Of a stretch of DNA of 64,000 nucleotides, positions 11,668 through 20,946 are shown one piece after another. How positions within the stretch are numbered: the first letter of the stretch is position 1; the number at the start of each line of letters is the position of its first letter. The stretch lies in contig OX465598.1 in assembly GCA_950022295.1 (NCBI GenBank), positions 113,381,001 to 113,445,000 on the forward strand, read 5' to 3'. The translations under genes were made by a program, and so were the position numbers. The stretch is from Bromus sterilis (taxonomy: Eukaryota > Streptophyta > Magnoliopsida > Poales > Poaceae). Under the pieces are notes generated by a model. It worked only from the letters and a program-made list of their open reading frames with translations, did no database searches and was not told the DNA's origin.

Positions 11668-11739
11668 GATCCCAAAGAGGACAAATTAAAAGATCCCAAA
11701 GAGGAAAAATTAAAAGATACCAAAGAGGACAAATGAGAG
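11668..11739 (+). repeat. 24-bp tandem repeat, three copies
   Basis: Three consecutive units of the GATCCCAAAGAGGACAAATT type lie at 11668-11691, 11692-11715 and 11716-11739. The related element has two such units near 44910-44957, so copy number varies between elements. Confidence 0.8.
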
Positions 11740-12617
11740 AAATAGAAAGAGCCATTGAGGCCACTAAAAATACAAAAAAATAGAAAAAGAGAAAAAGAAA
11801 TAAAAAGAGAGAAGGGGGCAAACTACTATTCCTTTTGAGAGATCCACACTCGTACTCCCTCTTATATCTTGTACTCCATAGATATTATCATTCATGCATA
11901 TAGCTATGTGGGGACCTTCACATATAGAACTTGGCTTGTATATTCCAATGATGAGCCTCCTCAAATGAGCTCTAGGTCATCTTGAGCAAGAAAGATGGAT
12001 GCACCCCCACTAGTTCCATTGGAGGGCTTACCTTAGCTCAGATGTGCATCCGTTGCATGGCAATCCCTACTCCTCACATCATATCTATCATTTGGCTTTC
12101 TCTCGCCTATGATTGTCCTCATTGATGTGAGCCTTTCACACCCTTTTTGTCTTTCTCCTACACCATATTCTCTCTTTCCCATCCTAAGTGTCAACTTTCT
12201 TGCTTACGCTCATCCATTGCATGAGTGCTCCAAATGTCGAAAAGGACTGGATCATTTTGACTTGTACCTGGCTAGTGGTCTGGGGATGAGTCAAGATAAG
12301 ATTCCAAAGAAGACCAAGTGTGAAACTTTAGTAGATTGAGTTCTCAACACAAAAATACTTTTTTATCGTATATCCCTATCCCCTTTCTTGCACGCAAACA
12401 CCATTTGGAGACATTCGAGTCACGGACAGCGAGAGCTCTTGCACCTTTATGTTCTTATGTTGCTTGTTTCAATGCTAAATATAGACTCTTGCCTGTTATG
12501 ACTTGAATTGAATTAAATGCCTTGATTGCTTTACTTAAAATTTCTTATATGGTTGTTAGCATGTCACCACAGAAATTATGCTTTTATCATTTACCTACTC
12601 GAGGACGAGCAAGAATT

Positions 12618-12631
12618 AAGCTTGGGGATGT
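12618..12631 (+). other. Polypurine tract before 3' LTR
   Basis: AAGCTTGGGGATGT lies directly before the 3' LTR start TGATACG. It primes plus-strand synthesis in LTR retrotransposons. Confidence 0.8.
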
Positions 12632-14307
12632 TGATACGTCCAAAACGTATCTATAATTTCTTCTTGATCCATGCCTCTTTTGTGTGATATTGCTATGATA
12701 TTGATGAACTTCCATACACTTTTGATCATATTTGGACTAACCTATTAACTCAGTGCACCCCAGTGCCAGTTCTTGTTTTCTGTTGTTTTTCTATTTTAGA
12801 TTTCCCCCATATTAAAAGTGCTCCAAAAATTCGGGAAAAATCCAATAAAAAATCAACGATACGGAAGCTTCGAGAAACACCGGGGGGGGCAGAGGGGACC
12901 CACCAGGGCCCCAGGCGCCCTCCCGGCGCGCCCTAGGGTGGGGCCGCGCCAGGGGGCCGCTTGGACCCCTGGTGGCCCCCCTGGCTGCCCTCCATCGCCC
13001 ATATATTCCTCGTGACGTGAAACCCCCGTGACGGGAACCCTTTTTTGCGATCTTTCCTTTGTTTCGCCGCCACCGCGCTTCCAAGATCGGGAGCACCAGA
13101 AGACCTCTTCCCAGCACCCTGCCGGAGGGAGGAACCACCTCCGGGAGCTTCTCCACCACCATGGATGTTTCCCGGATGAACCGTGAGTAGTCCACCTTGG
13201 ACCATGGGTCTATGATCAGTAGCTATGTGATGTTCTCCTCCCCTCTTTGTTCTTCATGGATTAGACCTCGTGAGCTACCCTACATGATCGAGGCACATAT
13301 GTAATATTTCTGCTGTTGCTATGCTGAGTTTGCTTGGATCCGATGGATGATGAGATTATGTTCAGATTGTGTTTGAGTAATATATTTGATTCTCCTCTTT
13401 TATACTTATGTTCTAGAGTAATTCTTGCATGTTCTCCGTTGTTGTTTATTGCTTTGGCCAAGTAGTAGGTAGTGACTCCAAGAGGGAGCATTATGCACGA
13501 TTTTGGGTTCATGCCCCCCGATGACTAGCTTGAGTGACAGAAACATGAGTCTAGGGGATGTGTTGTTGCCACAAGGGAGAAAACAAAGGTGCTTGTACTT
13601 GCGGGTGCAAGGATTGTTTACTTTACGCAAAGTTCTTTAATGCAGTTATCCGTTGCTTTGAGTTTACACTTTGGGTGGGATTCGCAACTTAATACCAGCG
13701 AGATGTTCTGGATAGATATCTCAAGGTGGATAATTAGTAGGTAGATACAGATGGATTTCGGTCTACTTGTCTTGGCGTACCGTACATGCTTTTGAGCGTC
13801 TTCCTTTCTTTGTAGCATAGTTAGCATTGGTTTGCGCACATAATCCTGTCAATTGCCCAGCTGTAATTTGTTTACCTCGCATGGCTATTTTCTCGTCTTT
13901 TGGGAGAGAGCATCACTAGTGAACATCATAGTACCCCGGTCCATATTTCCAATAATGTTTACACCCGCTATCAATTTACTGCTTTATTTAGTTTTCCGTT
14001 GCTATCACTATCATTATTACCCCGTGCGTTTTATCCTTTGTAAACAACAAGGCCAGAGGAATTGACAACTCCTCTGTAATCGTTGGGAAGCAAAGTTATT
14101 TGCTGTGTGTGCAGGTCCAGGAGAAGCAAGTGATTATCTTCAAACGACACATCACTTGCCGAACCACCTTCTTGTATCTGTTGGAGTCCTATTGGTTCGA
14201 CATTCAACCTTGGCATCTTCGCTAAGGGAAATTTGCCGCTACGCTACATCTGACCTTCCACTTTGGGTAAACCAACGAGGGGCGAGACGTAAACTCTCGT
14301 AACATCA
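12632..14307 (+). repeat. 3' LTR of the Athila-like element
   Basis: It runs from TGATACGTCC to CGTAACATCA, 1676 bp, and is followed by the target duplication GTCAC at 14308-14312. It is co-linear with 7045-8723. Confidence 0.92.
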
Positions 14308-14481
14308 GTCACCATGCAGGAGTAGGGGTGTTACCTCTGCATGAGGGCCCTGAACCTTGGTACACTATAGTGTTTCTTGTGTGATTGTGCCCAATCCCGT
14401 TCCGGACCCATCGGCGTCCATCGGATCCTTCCCTCTACCTTTAGCCATCTCCATGGCATTTGCCATTACGATACGACGACA

Positions 14482-15012
14482 ACTAGATTGATGGAGGCTT
14501 CATTTTCGTTTCAAGGCAATGTGGCTTGCACAAATTTCCCAAAACATCAAAATCTTCCTTTGCTAAATGACGAGGCTCAGTCTACCGACAGCGACCAGAG
14601 AATCAAGAGAAGCGGACCTGGAATGACTGGTTGTTCTCTTTGTGGAGAGAACAAACACCTTGAACATGTTATTTTCAATTGTGATCTGGCCCGCTTGGGC
14701 TGGACTTGCGTTCGATTGTGGTTGAGCCTTAACTGGAACCCAAAGAGTTTTGCTCATCTCATTGCATATATCTCTACTTTTTCGGTCCAGTTTATTCGTG
14801 TCTTTGGCTAACTATCGCGGCTTTCGCCCGGTATTTTTGAACGACTAGGCACAAGGTTACTATTTAACATGTTTTTTATAATTGTTTTTTGACCTTTTTG
14901 GTCTGTGCCCGGCTTGACGTCGTTAACTATTCGCACTCTGTGTGATGTATGTTGTATGATTTACCGGTTTGGCTTTATTTATAAAGTCGAGCGTTGGGCC
15001 TTCTCTCTATAA
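14482..15012 (+). pseudogene. LINE remnant with zinc-binding reverse-transcriptase tail (zf-RVT)
   Basis: The + frame running to 14811 contains CSLCGENKHLEHVIFNC followed by DLARLGWTCVRLWLSLNWNP. This is the Cys/His pattern of the zf-RVT domain that follows reverse transcriptase in plant LINEs. Coding similarity continues in another frame after the stop (WLTIAAFARYF), so at least one frameshift is present. The reverse-transcriptase core itself is missing. Downstream, TTTATTTATAAAG (14971-14983) resembles a plant LINE 3' end. The left boundary is approximate, at the end of the gypsy 3' LTR. Confidence 0.6.
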
Positions 15013-15610
15013 ACTAGATTCTGCCCGGCACGTTGTTGCGACAATTTTTATAGTAATATATTTCCATGAAAATTTTGGCTAAACGAAACATGAATCTTTG
15101 AAACGATATTTTTTGAACTAATATATGAATTTTATATAAATATCATAACAGAATGGAAATTCTCATGCATGCATGTTGCATGTTAGTGAGGATTTCTATT
15201 ATGCATAGTTCCATGTTGAAGTGGGTATTTTCTTATGTATGTTGAATGATGAGGCGACATGCTTGTATGTTAAAAAGTTATTAGTGGAAAGTAGCTATTT
15301 AGATATAGAAGATAAATAAAAAATATTTCAATAATGCTTGTCAATGTACCAAGAGTCACCGACTACCCTATCCTAGATCGAAGATAGTATTTCTCATGCT
15401 CAATTAAAATTTATTTTAATTGATATGGGTGGTTTTGCAGTACAATCATTTCAAAAGCAATATAATGGATGGACCAATAATATTAGAATTGGTTACGAAG
15501 TCGTAGAAAAATATTAAAGTATTTTGAGGGATATTCACTAATACTTTCAATGGAGATTTCTGGATATCAATAAGAAAAGCTGCATGCGCGCATTTTACAT
15601 GAAATTCTTA
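15013..15610. other. AT-rich unassigned stretch
   Basis: No ORF or clear element end was found. It begins CTAGATTCTGCCCGGCACGT, a style seen at the ends of some grass transposons, and is otherwise AT-rich with ATGCATGCATG. It may be an old DNA-transposon remnant. Confidence 0.3.
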
Positions 15611-15678
15611 TTAGTGGCGCATTTTATATGGAATGTGCCACTATGCTGTAAGGGTGGCGCACTAGTTCAAAATGCGCC

Positions 15679-16183
15679 AGGAGATTGATAAATTTTCTCT
15701 GGTATTCTCAATTTCTCTCCCTCTCTTTCTCTTTCTATCTCCAGCGACGATGAGGCATGGGGCTTGAAGCAGCAAGGGACGCGGGGAACGGAAGAAGGCG
15801 AACAAGGCCCTTGTCGTGGGGTGATCCAGGACATGCTCGGCTGGGATGTCCGCCGTCTCCAAGGCTCGGAGGTCTTTCTCAAACCGTCCAAGATCTGCAT
15901 CCCTTCCCAACCCCTCCTCTCTTAGCCTTATTCATAATTGGGTACTGCTTGCTTTGCGGACTGGGATTGACAAATCTGGAGTCTGATATTTCCTTTTTTC
16001 CCCAGCTTTCTGTATGCAATTCGCCCATGTGTGGACTGGTGTGCATGGATTCCAAATTTTGCAGAGTGATGAGGTTAAAAATTTTGTGATATGGCACATC
16101 TCGAGAATGCGTCACCCATAAGCTCTTAGGCGTGGCACATTTCCAGAATGCCCATCTATAAGGTTCTTAGGGGTGGCGCATTT
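15679..16183 (+). repeat. Left arm of 505-bp inverted repeat
   Basis: Each base x pairs with base 32380-x of the right arm. Alignment by eye needs no gaps and shows only a few mismatches, for example in the AAAATTTTGTG segment near 16080 and the AATTCGCCC segment near 16022. The arm contains a GC-rich ORF-like segment and ends in the CACTA motif GGGGTGGCGCATTT. Confidence 0.93.
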
Positions 16184-16196
16184 GACGCATTTGGAG

Positions 16197-16701
16197 AAAT
16201 GCGCCACCCCTAAGAACCTTATAGATGGGCATTCTGGAAATGTGCCACGCCTAAGAGCTTATGGGTGACGCATTCTCGAGATGTGCCATATCACAAATTT
16301 TTTAACCTCATCACTCTGCAAAATTTGGAATCCATGCACACCAGTCCACACATGGGAGAATTGCATACAGAAAGCTGGGGAAAAAAGGAAATATCAGACT
16401 CCAGATTTGTCAATCCCAGTCCGCAAAGCAAGCAGTACCCAATTATGAATAAGGCTAAGAGAGGAGGGGTTGGGAAGGGATGCAGATCTTGGACGGTTTG
16501 AGAAAGACCTCCGAGCCTTGGAGACGGCGGACATCCCAGCCGAGCATGTCCTGGATCACCCCACGACAAGGGCCTTGTTCGCCTTCTTCCGTTCCCCGCG
16601 TCCCTTGCTGCTTCAAGCCCCATGCCTCATCGTCGCTGGAGATAGAAAGAGAAAGAGAGGGAGAGAAATTGAGAATACCAGAGAAAATTTATCAATCTCC
16701 T
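16197..16701 (-). repeat. Right arm of 505-bp inverted repeat
   Basis: It is the reverse complement of 15679-16183, with a 13-bp spacer at 16184-16196. A transcript in either direction could fold into a hairpin of about 500 bp. The duplicated ORFs inside (110 residues starting MGLEAARDAGNG, on + and on -) are mirror copies of one sequence and are not supported as genes. Confidence 0.93.
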
Positions 16702-17790
16702 AGTAGATACATAGGGAGTGATATCATGTTAACTAAGAGAATCAAAAGGATAAAAGAACAAAGGGAATCAGATTGATATTTATCTCGAAGGACCCAGATT
16801 GATAATTATGTATAAGACTTGATTATGAAGGATAAGATCTTCCTAGAGACTGACCCTATAATCTCATTATTGTCGATTCGATAATTGTTCCTACACATAG
16901 GTATTAAAAGGGGTAGATGAGCAGGCGTTGTAGGAAAATAAAGAAGAAATTATCCAAACCGATTAGATTGAAGAAGGTTGGAGGAGGATTTGGAAGATAG
17001 AGTCCTTCCATCTTAGATCCACACCAAGCTTCCAGCTTATCTCTCCTTCCCGTCGTCCCCTCTCTCTTCCCTCGGCGCAGTCCCATCTCCCATCACATGC
17101 AGATCCAACGAAAGACGAAACTGCCGGCGTAGTAGATGATCGACGAGAGGCTATGACGCTGCAGCCTGGCGTGGAGTGGATATGTCGGGGGAGGGGGAAG
17201 GCGAGGGAGCGCGCTTTTGGTGCTAAACGGGCCTCGTGCGATCTACATGGCCCAATCAACCAGGTTGCTGGAAAAAAGTTACGGGAGTAGCGTCCCCCGA
17301 TGACGTTGGCGCACTTAGCGCGCTAGAGGAGGATCGGACGGGCAATGACGTGAAGATCGTAAAAATGGACGGCTCTAAAGGATGGTGGCTTGAGAAGGCT
17401 CGAAAATGGTCCAGTTTTACTGTTCTAAATTAGTGGCGCATTGAGAATGCGCCACCCATAAGTACTTATTAGTGGCGCATATTGCATATGCGCCACTACT
17501 AACATAAAAATGTGAGGGAAAAATTCCCAATACACAAATACACCCCCAGTAGACCGCCTTTTCAGTTTGAAAAAAAAATAAAAAAAAGATAGAAATGTCA
17601 AAAAAAAAGATTCCAATGTAATATGTGGTCTAGTTATTAGAAAAATTTAGAAAGATGAATTTCGAAATGCGCCATCCCTAAGACTATTATGGGTGGCGCA
17701 TTCATTAGTGACTTGATTTTAGTGGCGCATCCATAATGCGTCACTAAAGCCGTAAAAAGGACGCCACTAAAAGGGCTTTTCCTAGTAGTG

Positions 17791-18178
17791 GCGTATAATT
17801 CATTTAACTTGTCGATTGCATTTGCCATTTACATCATTCCAAATGTGGTGACTCTTTTTAATTTACCACCCTGCAGTTGAGGTACATCCTTGCGATGCCA
17901 GTCACCTTATTTGAACCTCTTTTTCCTTTTGCTAAAGATATGTGTTAGGGTATCTCTGAACCCATCGTTTTTTCAGTTGAACTGCTCCTGGTTGTGTCCT
18001 GTACTCCTGTTCCAGTATCTGTGAAATGCAGAGCAGTTAGGAAAGCAAATTCCAAGCAACCACTCCTGCAAACGTTACCCAACCACACCACATTTTTCAC
18101 AATTGAGTTCTTGAATCAATCATTCATCCAACTATACCACTACCTCGATCTGCACCTGATCGCATATGTCTATGTGCA
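17791..18178. other. Low-copy flank upstream of the CASP-type gene
   Basis: No repeat or coding signature was recognised. It probably contains the upstream promoter of the 18270 gene. The in-frame extension of that gene back to 17994 is not conserved-looking and is treated as leader. Confidence 0.45.
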
Positions 18179-18185
18179 TATATAT
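18179..18185 (+). promoter_or_regulatory. Candidate TATA box of the CASP-type gene
   Basis: TATATAT lies about 85 bp before the chosen ATG. This would place transcription start near 18210 with a leader of about 60 bases. It is a motif-only call. Confidence 0.4.
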
Positions 18186-18269
18186 TGCATTGCACCATGG
18201 TCTGTACAATCAGCAGTCTTCATCTTCATCTCCCAAGCATCAGAGCAGATAGCCATCCATCCTAGCAAC

Positions 18270-18938
18270 ATGAGCAGCACGAACGAGGCCACCGTCATCC
18301 ACATGGACGACACCACCGGCAGCAAGGCCCGGGCTACGGCCGCGCCACCGCCAGGAGCCGCAGCAGCCGTGCCGGTGCAGCAGCGCAAGTCCGGCGGCGG
18401 CGTGCCGTTCATCCTGCGCGGCGGCGCCGAGGGCTTCCGTCGCTGCATGGCCTTCGTGGACCTGCTGCTCAGGGTGGCGGCCTTCGGGCCCACGCTCGCG
18501 GCCGCCATCTCCACGGGCACCTCCGACGAGACGCTCTCCGTCTTCACCGAGTACTTCCAGTTCCGCGCCAGGTTCGACGACTTCCCGGCCTTCACCTTCT
18601 TCGTGGTCGCCAACGCCGTCGCGGCGGGGTACCTGGTCCTCTCGCTCCCCTTCTCCATCGTCGGCATCGTCCGGCCCAAGGCGACCGGCGTCAGGCTGCT
18701 GCTGCTCGTCTGCGACACGGTGATGGTGGTGCTGGTGACGGCGGCCGCGTCCGCTGCGGCGGCCATCGTGTACGTGGCCCACGAAGGAAACCGGCGCGCC
18801 AACTGGGTGCCCATCTGCATGCAGTTCCACGGCTTCTGCCAGCGCACCAGCGGCGCCGTCGTCGCCTCCTTCCTCGCCGTCCTTGTCTTCATCATCCTCG
18901 TCCTCCTCTCCGCCTGCGCGATCCGCAGACACCGCTAG
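18270..18938 (+). CDS. Casparian strip membrane-domain (CASP/CASP-like) protein
   Basis: The 222-residue intronless frame has the DUF588/CASP domain. The N-terminus is cytosolic and Ala/Pro-rich (1-58). Four membrane spans follow at about 61-82, 108-134, 142-170 and 196-218. The conserved Arg of span 1 (R68) and Asp of span 3 (D149) are present. Extracellular loop 1 (83-107) carries VFTEYFQFRARFDDFPAF, the signature typical of CASPs proper. Loop 2 has C183 and C190 around QFHGF. Known CASPs form a plasma-membrane scaffold in the endodermis that directs lignin deposition in the Casparian strip; that this copy does so is inferred from the loop signature. The start fits family length (about 190-230), and an in-frame extension to 17994 adds nothing CASP-like. 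Codon use is GC-rich, as in many grass genes. The GNAT gene converges on it downstream. Confidence 0.9.
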   Translation: MSSTNEATVIHMDDTTGSKARATAAPPPGAAAAVPVQQRKSGGGVPFILRGGAEGFRRCMAFVDLLLRVAAFGPTLAAAISTGTSDETLSVFTEYFQFRARFDDFPAFTFFVVANAVAAGYLVLSLPFSIVGIVRPKATGVRLLLLVCDTVMVVLVTAAASAAAAIVYVAHEGNRRANWVPICMQFHGFCQRTSGAVVASFLAVLVFIILVLLSACAIRRHR

Positions 18939-19382
18939 GCCACCTACCATTACCGATCGAGGTCGCTCGATGCTTTCGAATCCATTCTTGTCTTGAATCT
19001 TGATTGTGCTTTCTCTGCTTTGCTTTCATTTGGTCATGCTCGTGACTCATGAGTGAACTTCATGTTCTCTGGTGTAAGATGTTCGTCAATCAATAGTTCG
19101 TCGATCACTATGGATTGTAACTATGTAAGTGTATGAAACTATAAACCAATTTGAACATTTCCGATTTCCGGTGCGAAGCAAACGAGGAAGAAAGAAATTC
19201 AATGGTCAGTTTACATCTCGTATAATCATGTACTACTATGCAGCGTTATGTGCATCATTCAATTTCAATATTTTCGATCTGTCTCCAATCAATCAGATGC
19301 ATGGCAGAACAACGAAAAATAATGAAAGAAATGCACAGCAAAGATGCATCGAAGAATGATCGATCATGGCTGCCTGTACTGA
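18939..19382. other. Intergenic region between convergent genes
   Basis: These 444 bp between the stop codons of the CASP-type and GNAT genes must hold both 3' untranslated regions. AT-rich stretches with AATAATGAAAG and AATCAATAG lie here as weak candidates for polyadenylation signals. No repeat was recognised. Confidence 0.5.
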
Positions 19383-19994
19383 TCACTGTTGCTTCTGGTT
19401 TTGCCTGCTGCGGTAGTAGGCCATGCCACGGATGCCGTCGGGGTCCACGGCGAACCCCAGCGGGCGGTAGAACCCCACCACCCGGGGCTCCGCGTAGAGC
19501 ACGATGTTGGCGACGCCCTGGCGCCGGAGCTCCGCCACCAGGCGCTCCATGACGGCGCGGCCCAGCCCGAGGCCCTGGCACGACGGCTCCACCACCACGT
19601 CCCACACCACGGCGTTGAACACCCCGTCCCCGGCCGCGCGCGCGAACGCCACGGGGCGGCCCGTCGCCTCCGACGCCAGCCATGCCACCTCGCTGTGTTC
19701 CAGCGCGCGCCGGAGCCGCTCCTCCTGCCGCCGCGGGAACCCCACGCGCGCGAACACCTCGTTCAGCGCCGCCACGTCCAGGCCCTCCGCTGTGCGCCTC
19801 ACCGCGAAGCCCCGGGACGACAGCTCGGCGTCTGACACCGTCAGTTGGACGCACGGGCCGGCGGAGGCGGCGGGGCGGGGCAGGAGGAATGGGTTCCTCG
19901 TCCTCCTGGGGTTGAGCTTGACGGCGGCGTGGAGGAAAGCGCGCGCGCGGAGGCGGGGCTGCAGCTGCGGTTGTTGCATGGCTGATGTGCTCAT
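19383..19994 (-). CDS. GNAT-family N-acetyltransferase, probably plastid-targeted
   Basis: The 203-residue frame belongs to the GCN5-related acetyltransferases, which transfer acetyl from acetyl-CoA to an amine. Residues 1-45 are Arg/Ala/Ser-rich with almost no acidic residues, like a chloroplast transit peptide. The catalytic fold follows. AFARAAGDGVFNAVVWDVVV (116-135) forms the strands before motif A. CQGLGLGRAVM (139-149) supplies the Q-x-x-G-x-G acetyl-CoA loop (Q140, G143, G145). NIVLYAEPRVVGFYRPLGF (163-181) is motif B with the usual Tyr. The whole resembles plant plastid GNATs, a group with lysine, N-terminal or serotonin acetylation activity; the substrate cannot be told here. The start is ATG at 19994, with Met6 as an alternative. 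It is intronless, GC-rich and convergent with the CASP-type gene. Confidence 0.87.
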   Translation of the reverse strand: MSTSAMQQPQLQPRLRARAFLHAAVKLNPRRTRNPFLLPRPAASAGPCVQLTVSDAELSSRGFAVRRTAEGLDVAALNEVFARVGFPRRQEERLRRALEHSEVAWLASEATGRPVAFARAAGDGVFNAVVWDVVVEPSCQGLGLGRAVMERLVAELRRQGVANIVLYAEPRVVGFYRPLGFAVDPDGIRGMAYYRSRQNQKQQ

Positions 19995-20412
19995 GCCTTC
20001 CGACTCCTGTGGCCATGAAATGCCTGCTTATCCTTTCTGTCTGTTTAGCTATCTTTCTTCCCGCCACTAGCTCAGTTACACAAATTATGAGGATTATCCG
20101 CAAATATTTAAAAATATTCATAATTTACTTAACTACTCCCTTCGTATATAAATATAAAATATTTTGAATATTTCAATATGGATTACATACGGCCTGAAAC
20201 GAGTAAATAAAACGTACTTATATACATTTAATTCAAATGTATATTTTAAACACCTTCTAATTGTCGAGAAAATAATTCCAGTTTATGAGTGTGGATTTTT
20301 GTTACTTGAAGTTTGAGGACTTCTAGGTCTAGAATCAAAAGCTTGTGTTGAATTTTTATTTTTACTAGTGCACATCTTGACGTGCCCCATCATCATGCGT
20401 TAGAGAGAGTAA
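19995..20412. other. Upstream region of the GNAT gene, with MITE remnant
   Basis: AT-rich sequence precedes the GNAT start on -. The stretch near 20105-20118 reads TATTTTTAAATA on - and is a weak TATA candidate about 110 bp before the ATG. The MITE remnant at 20134-20262 lies within it. The segment ends at the Harbinger target site TAA (20410-20412). Confidence 0.45.
20134..20262. mobile_element. Degenerate Stowaway-like MITE, one end only
   Basis: TACTCCCTTCGTATATAAATA resembles the Stowaway terminus CTCCCTCCGTTCCTAAATA. The interior GGATTACATACGG..TGAAACGAGT matches the usual middle of these MITEs. The matching right terminus was not found, so it is truncated or decayed. Confidence 0.6.
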
Positions 20413-20835
20413 GAGCATCTTCAGCCACGCCGCCAAGAGGCCCCTAAGTCGACGCTATTTGCTTTGGATGGACGAATTCCGCCCAGCCGCGTTCCCAAGG
20501 GCCCAAATAGCGTCGGATTGGACCAAAATTGAGTCCGGCGATCCCAAGCCAACCAGGCGCTCTGGGTGGCTTGGGGCGCTGGATGAAAGAAAACGGCGCG
20601 AAAGAGACAAAACGCGCGCCGGCCCCACTTGTCTGCGTGTGAACACGCGGCATCGTCATCCTCCCGCCTCGGCTTCCCCGCGCTTGCCGCCGCCTCAGAG
20701 CATCAATGCGGCGCTGATGTCCAGTCCAATCGCCGGCAGGGGAATCAATGCGGCGCGTCGAGAAACCCAACGGTCCGACGACCGCGCCGCCGCGTGTCCC
20801 GCCCCGGTGAGGCCGCCCTTTCGCGTTCCCCCCGC

Positions 20836-20843
20836 TATTTAAA
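20836..20843 (+). promoter_or_regulatory. Candidate TATA box of the Harbinger-carried gene
   Basis: TATTTAAA lies about 105 bp before ATG 20947, at the end of a GC-rich stretch and before a C/T-rich leader. This is a plausible core promoter. Confidence 0.5.
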
Positions 20844-20946
20844 GGGCTCGCCAGTGAACACGCCGCACACACTCGCTCCTCCTCCTCTGCTCCTCTGTTC
20901 TCGCGACCATCTCCTCCTCCCTCCTCCTCCTACCACCTCGCTGGCG

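Larger units (their letters stand above)
9604..12617 (+). other. Long non-coding internal region with hairpins and tandem repeats
   Basis: Three kilobases lack a supported ORF. The segment GCCTAGCTAATGGCTTTAAA near 9693, and the GGGAGGCAGCCCGCAACG that follows, recur at 42945 in the related element. Two hairpins with the sequence CTTGGGGATGC/GCATCCCC lie at 10328-10410. A 24-bp tandem repeat lies at 11668-11739. The conservation with 42954-45836 in another element suggests a retained RNA function such as packaging or dimerisation, but this is inference. Confidence 0.75.
7045..14307 (+). mobile_element. Complete non-autonomous Athila-like gypsy element (7.26 kb)
   Basis: The structure is 5' LTR, PBS, short gag, long non-coding region, PPT and 3' LTR, flanked by a perfect 5-bp target duplication GTCAC (7040-7044 and 14308-14312). 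Both LTRs start TGATACGTCC and end GTAACATCA. The primer site matches tRNA-Asp, as known for Athila-lineage elements. Only a gag-like frame (8890-9603, broken by a stop) is present. Protease, reverse transcriptase and integrase are absent, so mobilisation would have needed proteins from another element. A second related element in the window (21979-47488) shares the internal non-coding region. Confidence 0.92.
6215..14481 (+). mobile_element. Gypsy LTR retrotransposon 3' end (internal tail and 3' LTR), split by an Athila-like element
   Basis: Positions 6215-6333 are the 3' tail of an internal region ending CTTCTGGGGCTAC, a polypurine-like tract. The 3' LTR starts at 6334 with TGTCGGCGGGATGACCCCGG. 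It runs to 7044, is interrupted by the element 7045-14307, and resumes at 14313 (CATGCAGGAGTAGGGGTG). GTCAC flanks the insertion on both sides. The right end is uncertain; CGACGACA at 14481 is a plausible CA end before LINE-like sequence. No ORF here is supported as a gene. The rest of the element lies left of the window. Confidence 0.65.
15611..17790. mobile_element. Non-autonomous CACTA-derived element containing a long inverted repeat
   Basis: The right terminus is TTTTCCTAGTAGTG at 17777-17790, reading CACTACTAGGAAAA inward. GTGGCGCA/TGCGCCAC subterminal motifs occur at 15616-15680, 16100-16270, 17433-17510 and 17667-17790, the same motif as in the 1-4893 element. No transposase fragment is present. 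A matching CACTACTAGG left end was not found; the first GTGGCGCA motif at about 15616 marks an approximate limit. The interior holds a 505-bp inverted repeat and about 700 bp of unrelated, partly GC-rich sequence (16702-17430) that may be captured host DNA. Confidence 0.65.

Noticed and set aside
15757..16623. 110-residue protein present on both strands
   Set aside because: It is one sequence seen twice through the inverted repeat; no domain, no promoter evidence.
17994..18269. N-terminal extension of the CASP-type gene
   Set aside because: The added 92 residues are not CASP-like and contain the TATA candidate; ATG 18270 gives normal family length.
18170..18950. Two - strand ORFs of 236 and 241 residues opposite the CASP-type gene
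   Set aside because: GC-rich antisense frames without domains; the + frame has all family residues.
19255..20121. 288-residue - ORF overlapping the GNAT gene
   Set aside because: Different frame, Arg/Gly/Pro-rich composition; the GNAT frame carries the acetyl-CoA motif.
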